DNA of 64,000 nucleotides from assembly GCF_910592395.1 (NCBI RefSeq), contig NC_088308.1, forward strand, positions 27,543,501 through 27,607,500. The letters run 5' to 3'. This document shows positions 1-9,846 of this stretch, one piece after another. This DNA comes from Lineus longissimus. Taxonomy: Eukaryota > Nemertea > Pilidiophora > Heteronemertea > Lineidae. The notes beneath the pieces were generated by a model that saw only the letters and a program-made list of their open reading frames with translations, had not been told where the DNA came from and did not search any database. Position numbers and translations under genes: made by a program. Position 1 is the stretch's first letter; each line of letters opens with the position of its first letter.

Positions 1-420
1 GGTCAAGATAACTAGGGAAATATTGGTTTATTCACCAAAGGCTTTCCGAAATTTGAAATGTAATGTCTCGGAAAATGTAATAATCCAAAATTAACTAGCG
101 AAAACAACGGGAAAAATATCATTTATCGTGTAGAGCTTGAAATCCTCGCCGTTGCTCCCGTGACTCGTCTGCTCCACTACATAAATCGAAGTCAGTGCTC
201 GATTGTCTGGGTTGTCTGGACAAGAGAGGCGTGGTTTTTTACATATGACGAACATAACAAAGATACGTTATACTCACAGCTCCGTCTGGCACAGAATACC
301 GTTCTACCACCGCACCGAGTGTATAGTGGTTTTTGAAAGTCGATCGATTGTGAAATTCTAAAAAACATTCGACTGCTGTTATGCTCTACACATGCATGCT
401 CTTCAAGCATGTAACACCAA

Positions 421-877
421 CAGTGAGTTTTTATCTATGACGTCTCAGAGAATGGTAATAAAGTGTTGAATGTTGGTCGACACGACTCTGGAATGGTGGA
501 ATTTGAGCGACTTCAACAGGCAGATAATACAGGCAAAAACTCCAAAGACAATTTTATACCAAGCTACTTACTCTCAAGTTACTCCTCATGTATCCATTGT
601 ACTCCAAATCACTCCAAACCCACAACTAGTCATTACAAACGCACAAAAAACCCAATCATTCAACGAGCATCATTGATGGGACAGAATGGCGAAAAGCTAT
701 ATCATCCTGTAACACGGCCTGTTGTGACGTCACAATAAACCAAAAATAGATATTGCAGATTTTGCATGCATTGTCTGCCTGTTGAAGTCGCTCGAATTTT
801 ACCATTCCAGAGTCGAGCCGACCAACTTTCAACACTTTATTACCATTCTCTGAGACGTCATAGTTATCAACTCACTG
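421..877. mobile_element. Foldback MITE-like element with terminal inverted repeats of about 100 bp
   Basis: The left arm (about 421-530) reappears reverse-complemented at about 775-877 with only scattered mismatches. Both ends read CAGTGAGTT outside-in. Shared blocks include the ACGTCTCAGAGAATGG run and the GCGACTTCAACAGGCAG run. The roughly 250-bp centre is AT-rich and has no convincing protein, so this looks like a non-autonomous DNA transposon. I could not define a target-site duplication at the flanks. The superfamily is unassigned. Confidence 0.75.
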
Positions 878-1422
878 TGTAACATCCACTTAAAGCCACA
901 TGTTGGCAAAACGCAAAAAAAATCATAATGACTGTTGGTTATAAAAAACTTTGTCAATATATTATACTAGCCAACAAAGGACACAGAATAAAATGAAAAC
1001 ATAAGCATCATCACATCATTCACCAATATATGATATTTAACCAACAAAATATGTACAAACAAGGCTTTTTAGTTGCATTGTGTTTTCGCCTGGACTCCCG
1101 GGGCAATCAATTGCGTCATCCTAATTGGATCTGCAAAAATATTCAAACGATATGATCTCAGGTTACATAAGCTGATTTGATGTACGACTTCTTTAAACGT
1201 TGTTTGTGTTAATTAGCGAAAATAAATCAAAATGTTATCCTGACTACAGCGCCCCTTCCAGACAGTTGATAAACTATCGGCACCGGATTATGATGCCAAT
1301 TGTGGGTCCCCAGAAAGCTCACCACTTGTCGCAGTGGTATAGGGTGAGGGACAAGGCCGCTCAACTGCGCCCGGGAAGTAGTTTTCGCCAGGCGCCATGC
1401 GTGAATTAATATCAATATATTC

Positions 1423-1450
1423 TATTTTATTTTATTTTATTTTATTTATT
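1423..1450. repeat. (ATTTT)n microsatellite
   Basis: About five units of TTTTA with a slightly imperfect end. Confidence 0.9.
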
Positions 1451-1468
1451 AAAACCTCCAGTTAAGGA

Positions 1469-1576
1469 GAATCAAATATTTTACAAGTTTAAAACTACAT
1501 GTACAACCTAACAAGTTGAATCAAATATTTTACAAGTTTAAAACCACATGTACAACCTATCAAGTTGAATCAAAAC
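1469..1576. repeat. 49-bp tandem repeat, two copies plus a partial third
   Basis: Units start at 1469, 1518 and 1567 with GAATCAAA. The first two full copies differ at a few bases; the third breaks off after about 10 bp, where a GC-richer segment begins. Confidence 0.85.
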
Positions 1577-1655
1577 ACCCGTGTAAGTAATCTGACCATG
1601 GTGTGCTCGGCTGAACCCCTCGTGTCGTACCCGCTGCTGAGGAGGAGACCACGTA

Positions 1656-1784
1656 ATGAGTCCGCAATCCCATCCTCTGCAGCAGGGACAGCCGGACGGT
1701 CAGTCGAGCGACACCGAGGAGAACACGTTAGGGAAGCGGGCGCCAAGCCGAGATCGATTACAGAATCCAGAATATACAATATAG
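1656..1784 (+). other. Small GC-rich island with a 42-codon ORF (possible exon)
   Basis: Between about 1590 and 1765 the base composition rises well above the AT-rich flanks and CpG is frequent. An ATG at 1656, preceded in frame by a TGA, opens a 42-codon reading frame ending in TAG at 1782-1784. The predicted peptide is polar and rich in Gln, Ser, Pro, Asp and Glu, like a disordered N-terminus. No downstream exon is visible before the minus-strand gene at 2034, and the minus strand is also partly open. It may be a first exon, a CpG-rich regulatory patch, or nothing. Confidence 0.2.
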
Positions 1785-2033
1785 CGGAATCTCACCTGAT
1801 CACAGGGCTATCGATCAGCGGTTGTTAAGATGTTTCATCACATGTTGCTCACCGTTTTAGGATCTATTTCATTAAAATACGCATGTAGATGTACAGATAG
1901 ATGCGCATGTACAATATACAAAACACTGTAAACGAAGTGACAGTGTTCAAGGTGCTTTAGGTCTATCCAAACTCAAACACGTAAGTCCAGGGACGGGCCT
2001 GAAGCCTCAATGGTACATCCTTATGTATTTTCC

Positions 2034-3166
2034 TCAGTTCTTTGCTTGCACATTATATACGACTGAAGCTGTTGCTGCTGGTTGGGGCGAGCAGCAGGCG
2101 GCCTTGCTTGGGATCACAATCAGAGCGATACTGCAGAGGATGGCCACTGCTTCCAGGAGAACGTGAATCAGGTCAAGCCACTGAAAGTATTAATAGAATA
2201 GATAACTGGAATATAGGGTAAATTCGAGTTGATCACTATCAAATCAACCCAGATCTTGGAATATATTCAGGTAAAATGTAAATATTTGTAAAGTCAATAA
2301 TGAAGTTCCAAGTCTAAGTTTATAACGCGACAGTTCACAATGTACATGTACACCCATTGAGCATAAAAAGATGCGCTCCTGAAAGTATCAAAGTTGTCTA
2401 TGAAGATCTTGGCGAGACCGAGAATTGTCCTTAAACTTACCGTTTTACTAAGGTCATCTATTAAGGCAATATCCTCACTAATCACTATCACCTGAAAAGA
2501 GGTACATGCATACGCATATGAGCGACAAAACTCCAGGAGAAAAGAACGATATATACTAACGTAAACAGCCCCTAGTACGATAGTTCGAAGTTGGAAACAA
2601 AAATACCTATCAAATGTAAGGGTCCTATAGAGTGTAGCCTCGCAGTAATACGACACATGGATATGTACTTGTACGCCATTGGTTGTTGTCTGACATGGAT
2701 TTCTCTCTCAATATCATAAACTTTTAAGTAAAACACACGAACTTACCTGCCAAAGTGAAATAGCTAATGAAATGCACGCAGTAATAACGCAAATAATAGC
2801 CACCCCAGCCGATCCCTGTTCTCGGAACGAGCCGGCAAAGCCAAACATTGCAGCAATTCCGTGGATGATTAATGGGACAAGGAAGGCTACAACCAACCAG
2901 ATTCTAAACCAAACGCCAAAAACCATGAGCATCAAGAAGTTTGCGAAGGCGATGAGGAGAAGTACAACGGTGGGTATCTTTCCTTGTGGGAAGCTGTAGC
3001 TTCGCGGCCTTGGTCCTTGCGTCACCGGTTGCGCGGCCACCACGATTGGCGATTGGGCATATCCAACGGGTTGGTCGTACTGTAATGGCGGTTGATTCCA
3101 CTGCTGTTGAGGATATGGCGGATGTTGCTGGCCACTTAATGGGTTTTCCATTCCCTGATTATCCAT
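2034..3166 (-). CDS. Four-pass membrane protein with Pro/Gln-rich N-terminus (205 aa, 3 coding exons)
   Basis: The coding exons are 3166-2747, 2491-2441 and 2180-2034 on the minus strand, all joined in phase 0, with donors CAG|GTAAGT and ACG|GTAAGT and good pyrimidine-AG acceptors. The joined frame is 205 codons plus TGA. Residues 1-63 are rich in Pro, Gln and Tyr and have no signal peptide, so they are probably cytosolic. Hydrophobic segments lie at about 65-87, 90-112, 120-144 and 160-181. The second exon encodes only a 17-residue acidic loop between segments 3 and 4. The C-terminal tail carries a Cys pair (AACCS) that could be palmitoylated. The layout resembles MS4A/MARVEL-type tetraspan proteins, but I see no family signature and give no symbol. 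A strong acceptor ending at 3180 (TTTTTTTCTTAATCAG) directly before the start implies a 5' UTR intron; a candidate upstream donor (AAAT|GTAAGTG) is at 3847. Confidence 0.85.
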
Positions 3167-3196
3167 GGTTCTATATCTGATTAAGAAAAAAAGCTA

Positions 3197-3374
3197 CAGT
3201 AGAACCCCTCTATTAAGGACACCCTCGGGACTGACAAGTGGTGTCCTTAAATGAGAGGTGTTCTGATTAGAGAGGTCAAATTGAATGGAAACGACCAATT
3301 TGGGACCAAAACTAGTGTCCTTAATAGAGAGGTTGTCCTTAGTAGAGAGGTGTCCGCTAAGGGAGGTTCTACTG
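3197..3374. mobile_element. pogo/Tc1-mariner-type MITE (178 bp)
   Basis: The element begins CAGTAGAACC and ends GGTTCTACTG, a perfect 10-bp terminal inverted repeat, and is flanked by TA on both sides (3195-3196 and 3375-3376), the target duplication of the Tc1/mariner/pogo group. Inside, the words CTCTATTAAGGACA and GTGTCCTTAATAGAGAGG recur in both orientations, so the whole element can fold. It has no coding capacity. It sits just upstream of the start of the four-pass membrane protein gene, in its probable 5' UTR intron. Confidence 0.85.
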
Positions 3375-4037
3375 TATATTAAAAAAAGCATTGTGGTGTT
3401 GGCCGATGTTATTGCATGTTTCAGTTTCTCGGTACTTCTTTTCTCTAATTCGTAGGCACAGTGTGAAGAGTTAGTGACAAACAAGGCTGCATGGATAAAG
3501 GTTAACAACTCTATATGCATGAAACCGCTACATGTGTCTCTTTAGTCCTCCAACCCAAACATACATGACGATAATGTGCTGGCTACACACGACAGTCTAA
3601 ATCTACGGATCTCCTCTTTCGACTACCGTTAACACATAGATCGACGTTGTTCTTTTTGTGAGGTCGTGTACCCATTACGAAAATACACCATGTATGCAAC
3701 TTGCATAAGGTGGTAGTTTTATTGAGAATGAACGCCCGTGGCATCAAACGAAGTGTCATAAGTACATGTACTGCAAACTGAAAGTTATCGCAATCATCAA
3801 TATCATAGAAATTCATTAAATAATGGACATTTACCGATATCACTTACATTTACTTCGTCGCTGTTAGTTGTTCGTCCACGCAGTCTATGTCTTATCGGTG
3901 TGTGCTTCAACCACGTGATGTCAACTAATGCGACTTAATATCAATTTGCCCTCCTCGTGATAAACTTTATCAAATTATCATCATCGTTATGGAAAAAATT
4001 GAAATTGGCCAGTCGATAAATCATTGTGATCAATCTG
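3375..4037. other. Upstream region of the four-pass membrane protein gene
   Basis: No protein-coding exon is recognised here. On the minus strand a strong splice donor (AAAT|GTAAGTG, junction at 3847/3846) fits a non-coding first exon for the gene at 2034-3166, placing its promoter above about 3850. The transcription start is not visible. Confidence 0.3.
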
Positions 4038-4529
4038 TCAAGCACGCTGTCGGTTTTCTGTTGATATATTTAGGCAAAACAGCACTACAACCGACAAAAT
4101 GATAGAGAGCTGATACACCACGAGGCACGGTGCGCCTTCCCCAACCACATCAATGTAACATGGCCGAACCGCGTGACATATGGCGAGACCGTAACGCTTG
4201 TTTTCTACAAAGGTTTGACTGATAGACCTGTGATAAACGAGTGGAAGGGTGTGTTTTCGTTCGCCATTGCTGTGGTGGTTGCGGTTTGAATGCGTCGGAC
4301 TGGTACGTTCTCCTTCGCCTTTGGCACATGGCGGTTGTGGTAGTGCGGGAGTCAGTGGAGCATGATCTCGTTCGCCGTTGGTTGAGAGCAATTTCCGTGG
4401 TGCAGGAGTAGGCGCGGTCAGTAAGTAGACCATCCGAACAACTGCGACGAAGGACACCAGGAACGCTGTCACTAACACAAAGAAGGCCACGCACTTTCCG
4501 TTCAAACCTAAAAGGTACGGAATAAACAT
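4038..4529 (-). CDS. Candidate signal-anchor membrane protein (163 aa, single exon or first exon)
   Basis: An ATG at 4529 opens 163 codons to a TGA at 4038-4040, one of the longest open frames in the window. Residues about 13-37 form a hydrophobic segment after a short basic N-terminus, as in a type II signal anchor. Residues about 38-90 are a Pro/Ala/Asn/Gly-rich stretch with repeated NGER motifs (residues about 51, 87) and KGEGER, like a stem. A second hydrophobic run near the C-terminus (about 139-156) could be another membrane span or chance. Another minus-strand frame is open across much of the same stretch, which weakens the coding call. I see no catalytic motif; Golgi glycosyltransferases and sulfotransferases start in this way, but nothing further supports that. 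Confidence 0.4.
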   Translation of the reverse strand: MFIPYLLGLNGKCVAFFVLVTAFLVSFVAVVRMVYLLTAPTPAPRKLLSTNGERDHAPLTPALPQPPCAKGEGERTSPTHSNRNHHSNGERKHTLPLVYHRSISQTFVENKRYGLAICHAVRPCYIDVVGEGAPCLVVYQLSIILSVVVLFCLNISTENRQRA

Positions 4530-4554
4530 TTTGAATCAAGATGGCACAATACAT

Positions 4555-5480
4555 GTAAATGGCACAGATTCACCTTGCCCCGTACAAGAAGAGTTGAGCA
4601 GCAGGACAAGTGAACTAACTTTCGTAACTCCACACCAGACACTTCAAACAGAATGGAAAACATAGCCTGAGCGATATTTATCACTCATGTTACCAGAGTG
4701 TATAACAAATGTGCTATGGGTCGATCTGCGGCATTTCGGAGTGAGACTATGTAAGCCTCGTATTTCCGCACTTAACATGATAAGATCCTTACTTAGTTAT
4801 TTCTTTGAAAAACTGTCACTTACCGGTTCTATAGAGGAAAATCGAATACGACTTCGGGCAATTCATGCTCATCCGTTGGCCGGGGAATATCACTCAGCAG
4901 ACTTAGATATACAGAAATACTGTAGGATGATATTCGGCTGGGCGTACGAGGCATTGTACGCGTCAAAAGCTACACTGAACCATTCCAATCCTGCACCACG
5001 AAACGGTCCTGATATATCAAGTCTACCCAGCTCAATTATTGTAAACGTATGTATATGGTGACCAATAGCTTTATTGTTGAATTAAGATCTGAACTCAAAG
5101 GATTTCACGACCTCGGGCGAAGCTGGATTAGGTACCATGCCCGTCTCAACAGACGAACTATAGAAGTACATGTAGTTAGATCTACCTGAACTTTAAGAGT
5201 TCGTAAGAGACCGTCAAGATATTGTTCTACCTTATTGAACGGATCACAATGCTAATATCGGGGCCTGTGTCCCGAGCTTATCATTCTTTTAACAATATTA
5301 ATACGATTATAGTAATACAGAACATATCTCGGAGCGAGTATTCCTTATTCATGGTAAAAAGAAATTAAACCCAAATGTTCAACTTCACATTTTTTCTCGT
5401 GAGGTGTTACCCCTACGTTGTTCACTCTCTGCAGAAAGTCCTGATCCGAATTGAATGTCCAAGTCAGCATGAAGGTTATT
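4555..5480. other. Intergenic spacer and probable 3' UTR of the small protease
   Basis: A plus-strand frame of 124 codons at 4687-5061 shows no domain, signal or codon pattern and is taken as chance. On the minus strand an AATAAA is present at 5075-5070, about 400 bp past the protease stop, and is a possible polyadenylation signal. Confidence 0.4.
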
Positions 5481-8400
5481 TTAATCTGTTGTAGCAGAAA
5501 TCTGATAACGAATCCATTTGCTGAATGCTGGCACCAATGTGTAAACGCCTGGGTATCCCGGTTGACCGCAGACCGGATAGCCCCAGCTTGTAATGCCTGA
5601 AAAAACCTTTTGTTGCAGTTACGGCCTATCTTCAAAGTATTTCACGCAGCTAAAACGTCGGTCGGCATGTCTCAATCCTCTTATTGGTGCCGCTTTGCCA
5701 ATGGCATGATCGAGGGGGCAGAATCAGGGTGACAGCGCATGATCTTTATTTCTTATATATTCGTTGATATCGCTTGAAAACCAAGACATGCATGTACATG
5801 TATATATTTGCTGAAGAAATAGCCGCGATTTCAGAGCGATTCATGTCTGTCTTCTAAAATGATGACGGTCTTGACCTTACCTGTCAGATACCATCTGCCA
5901 TCACGTTTATCCATGCAGGACAACGGACCACCACTGTCAAACTGAAAACACCAATAGCAGTAGTTAGAAAAAGATTAAGACATCCTTTAATCCTGCGGGT
6001 AAATTTTTTTGTATTTGGTGTTTTTTTCAGGATTACAGTCTTAAAGGTGTCGTCATAATAGACATGTTCATGTAATGATATGTAGAGATACATACTTGAA
6101 ATACCTAGAGTAACTGTGAAGGTTATGTAGTAAAATATACCACATTGTTGTTATGACATTTGTCCATCTTAAAGCAGATCAGTTGACGAGACATCCCATA
6201 ATGCAAGTTTGGCCATACGGATCATCCTGGATCACCAGTGTTGGACGTTCGGGAACTCACCTGACATGCATCCACACCGCCTTTGTCATACCCGGCACAT
6301 ATCATGGTGCGTTCTATCAATGATTTTTCATACTTGTAGGCTCTTCTTTTGCACCACGAAGCCTTTATGAGGGGAACCTGTGCCTCCCGTAATCCCAGCA
6401 GCTCCGCGATACTTGACGCACTGCCTGAGAAAGAAGAAATACAACCAACGAACAAAGTGCAAGGTTGATGGCATACACTACAGTATATATACCATACATT
6501 GTATTTGCCTGCTCCGCCGGTCTCAATCTCGGGGGTTGATTATCAGGTCGAGTAATATCAACTTACTTTCTCTATACCTTGGAGGAATAAAGGTCGTTGA
6601 AAACTTTATTTCTAGAGTATGAATTTTAACTCAATTTCGGTAATCATTCTTAAGTTACAATGCATTTATTTGAGCAAGATCCAAGATGGCCGCCTGTCAG
6701 CCATATTGGAAATGCAACAATAGCGGTATGAGAAGGGATCATTTTTATTTTCGTTCACTATGTTCAGGGTCTATGTCTGTCGGATTCTAGCGATCTCGGA
6801 AATTGGCTGAGTCGTTCATGCAAACTAAGCCTCGATTATTCCCACGCTCCCTCAATTACCAACATGGCGATTACTTACTGACGTCGTATGTGAGACCCCA
6901 GCCTGTGATTGCACACGTATCCTTCTTTGTAAATCTCAGTCTATCCGGTAGGCACACTGGTCGAATGTCATCGTTGAGAGTTACTTCTCCGTCAAGTTCT
7001 AGCAGGGCAATGTCATTTTCATAGGTGGAGAATGACCCAAGGGCACTGGGGTCGGATGGTCGGACTTTATAGTCAGGATGGACGATGACGCGTTTGATGC
7101 CTCGCAACACGTCTGTCGACTCAGGAACAAGTTGATAATATTTCCCAAGTATGGCGGTCCACTCTGATATGTTGGTGTAGCCAGCTCTGAAATTTCACAA
7201 GTTTCATCGTGCACTGAATAATACATACATTACTTTGATTTCCCTTGTCGGTTTTGGCCTTTTGACCCATATTAAAGCTGTTTCGTGGGGGTCGATGTTA
7301 TCAAGGTTTCGCTATAATAACCCTTTGATAAGACACAACAACGACAATTTGGGCCTATACAGGTGTGAGCGAGCTTTGCGTGCAGACCGCGTGTGTTGGG
7401 ATAGGTCTGAATTTGAGGTAAGGGCAAAATACGTATGTATGTATGTCGAAAATGTTCTCATTTCGCTGATGTAGAACGGAAAGGGTCTGGAAATATGAAA
7501 CTTAAAGAGGGAAAATAGATAATGCCTCGTTTACCTCGTCATGCAGTGAGCAGCCGTCAAGACCCATCGCCGGCCTATCAGTGAACCACCACATACATGA
7601 ACATAGGATGGATTTGTAAGGGAAATCTGGAGAAAAAAACAGCGACACTTCAATGTGTTATAACGCAAAGTAGGCTATAGGCCTATCCTAGCAGGCAACA
7701 TAATCAAAGGTCCATCTGCTACTTTGAACCGATTCAATACTTTCCTTTAATCTTTAATTTATCGGCAACTTGCACTTTTATTTGTTGAATATGCAAGCAT
7801 CCGACTTTGTGTCCAGCGAGTATCTAACGAAACTGTTTCAGTTTACCCATTATACCGGTATATTTTACCCGTTACCTACCATCCAGGGCCAATTCTGCGG
7901 CGCAGATATGTTTCCTCCGACAATCCTCAGCGGTCCATCATGAAGACCGATTGTGGACGCGACCGCTGGTTGGCCGCACTTCGCCTGGTCCACATCGAAG
8001 TCATATTTATGGCCGCACTGCGCTCCAAATAATGACCAGAGATATCCTTTCTGTTTTATTGTTACATTTTGGGTGGATTTAACTGGAAGATATCAGAAAG
8101 TAGTATTTTTATGTAATTAGCAAGATTAACATGGAATTCCAGTCTGTCCATTAAACTAGATTATCCCCGCCCACGCAATCCTATCGAAATCAGTTCAGGA
8201 ATTTAAAAAAACTTGATACTGATTGCAGGCAAAACCTATGTGTACATGTGAGTCATGTACGTTGTCGTCCGTTTTCTTGTAGGTGATCACAGTCTACACT
8301 GACAAGTGATGGCATGCTGTGTATATCATTGCATGAACTTCGTATACACATCTGATAGAGAAGGCGACTGTCTTCAACAGCGAGGGTTTCCTTACTGAGG

Positions 8401-9088
8401 GTTCCCTTGTTTCCTCGTACAAGACAAAAGTGATGTTAAACAGTGGTGACACACTCTATATGGTCCCAAAGCTGAACAAAAGGCAGGTTGTGCAAGCCCT
8501 GCGAACGATGGGTTACGAACTAATCTGTGTTTGAGGATTCTAACGTCGATGCCAAGTGACAAGAATAGAAGACCCATTTGCTCTATGCAGCTGTACTAGT
8601 AGTCCAATCAAACATTATTATTCTTCCATTTTGCCGTCATAGCCCTCTCTAGGGACTATACATGCTTCCCGAAATTGGTGGCTTGTATTGGAACTAACTT
8701 TTTCCCCCTTGTCCGTCATCAAAGGCATTCAAGTGTGTTGGTCAACCATGACTATCTCCTTTGTCCCTACACCGTAAGGCCTAGTTACCCCTTATGACAT
8801 CACTATTTCGGACACTCAGCGCCCCATTTCTGGAAAGGTGTATACATGTACCTTTACAGGTTTGATTATTGTATATGCAAAGAAAGAATGAATCGTGTGT
8901 GGAGAAGCAGCACCATTAGCGGATAGCCAGTATGTCACCTCTAGGTGTGGACTTTGGGGATGGTCATGTGTCAACCACGCAATGCACGGAAACAAACATC
9001 GCTTACCTTCAGCACTGTGAATTCGGCAGGTGAAAACTGCCAACATCAAGGAAACACACACAACCACACCAGGCACACGAAGATCCAT
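5481..9088 (-). CDS. Secreted trypsin-like S1 serine protease with Phe at the Gly193 position (321 aa, 7 exons)
   Basis: The exons on the minus strand are 9088-9007, 8022-7880, 7626-7535, 7186-6879, 6424-6261, 5941-5881 and 5596-5481. Lengths sum to 966 nt, phases match at all six junctions, and the last exon ends in TAA at 5483-5481. Residues 1 to about 26 are a signal peptide. A short propeptide follows with C30 and C43, the latter probably disulphide-bonded to the catalytic domain. Activation would cut R60|IVGG. The triad is H102 (TAAHC), D164 (ENDIALL) and S266. D260, six residues before the Ser, gives trypsin-like specificity for Arg or Lys. The usual GDSGGP is FDSGGP: F264 replaces Gly193, whose backbone NH helps form the oxyanion hole. 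The odd codon (TTT) is the first codon of exon 6 and no other acceptor nearby would restore Gly. The phase-0 intron just before it is a classic position in trypsin genes. The acceptor of exon 2 (TTGGAG) is weak but is the only one that fits the phase. The gene is head to head with the mosaic protease at 9847. Confidence 0.95.
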
Positions 9089-9846
9089 TTTGCATTTAGT
9101 TAGGCCTACATTTCAGGTTTGATTGACTTATCTCAATGCTATTATCTCAAATGCCTATTTAACTCAATGTTATTGGATAAAAATTCGCCTGTCACGGCGT
9201 TTCGAGACCAATCATTTTCCTTACCGACTTCCGTATCTGAAGGAAATTCAGTTTGATGTTCTCATACTCGTTAAGGAGCAGGCATAATAAACTACTATAT
9301 AAGTAAAATACTATCTGCGGGCATATTAGAATATTAATTATATTTAGTAAGATTGATATCGACTGTTCCACTAAACGTGATTGGTCTAAGATGATGCAGT
9401 TATATCATTACACTTAACGTGAGAGTATAGTACAGACAGGGACCGGGTGAGCCGGATTAAGTTCCTGAAGTTGGCGATATGTGTCTTGCTGCCTCACCGT
9501 ACATCGGCATTATTAACGAAGAATATCTTTCTCACCAGCGGGTAAAATATGAATGAGCTTCACAGCTGGAGACTACTATTCGGACCCATATTTCTTGCCT
9601 ACGTTCTGCCTATCAATGATAAATTCCAAACGTTCTAAAAATCGACTTGAAATTATACCAGGCATTTGGGACCACTCCCAATAAAAAGGCCGTCCCTACC
9701 AATGATGTCACCTTACACAGTTCGATCTGGCAGCTGTCGAACTTTCATCCTTATCAAAACGGATCATAAACGATTACGATAATTATAAAGGACATGGTGG
9801 GATTTTGGCCCTGCCATTTCAGTTTTGCCTTTGAAAGATTACGGGC
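9089..9846. promoter_or_regulatory. Divergent intergenic region between two protease genes
   Basis: The 758 bp between the two oppositely directed start codons must contain both 5' UTRs and both core promoters, unless either gene has an upstream non-coding exon. A TATAAAG lies at 9784-9790 for the plus gene. For the minus gene a TATATAG-like sequence is present near 9296-9303. GATA-type words occur at 9128-9133, 9142-9147 and 9177-9181. Their function is inferred from motif match only. Confidence 0.5.
9784..9790 (+). promoter_or_regulatory. TATA box of the mosaic protease
   Basis: TATAAAG sits 57 bp before the start codon at 9847. That spacing would put transcription start near 9815 with a short leader of about 30 nt, normal for a secreted protease gene. 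Confidence 0.55.

Noticed and set aside
4687-5061. Plus-strand frame of 124 codons
   Set aside because: No domain, signal or splice context, and a length close to the longest chance frames in this AT-rich window.
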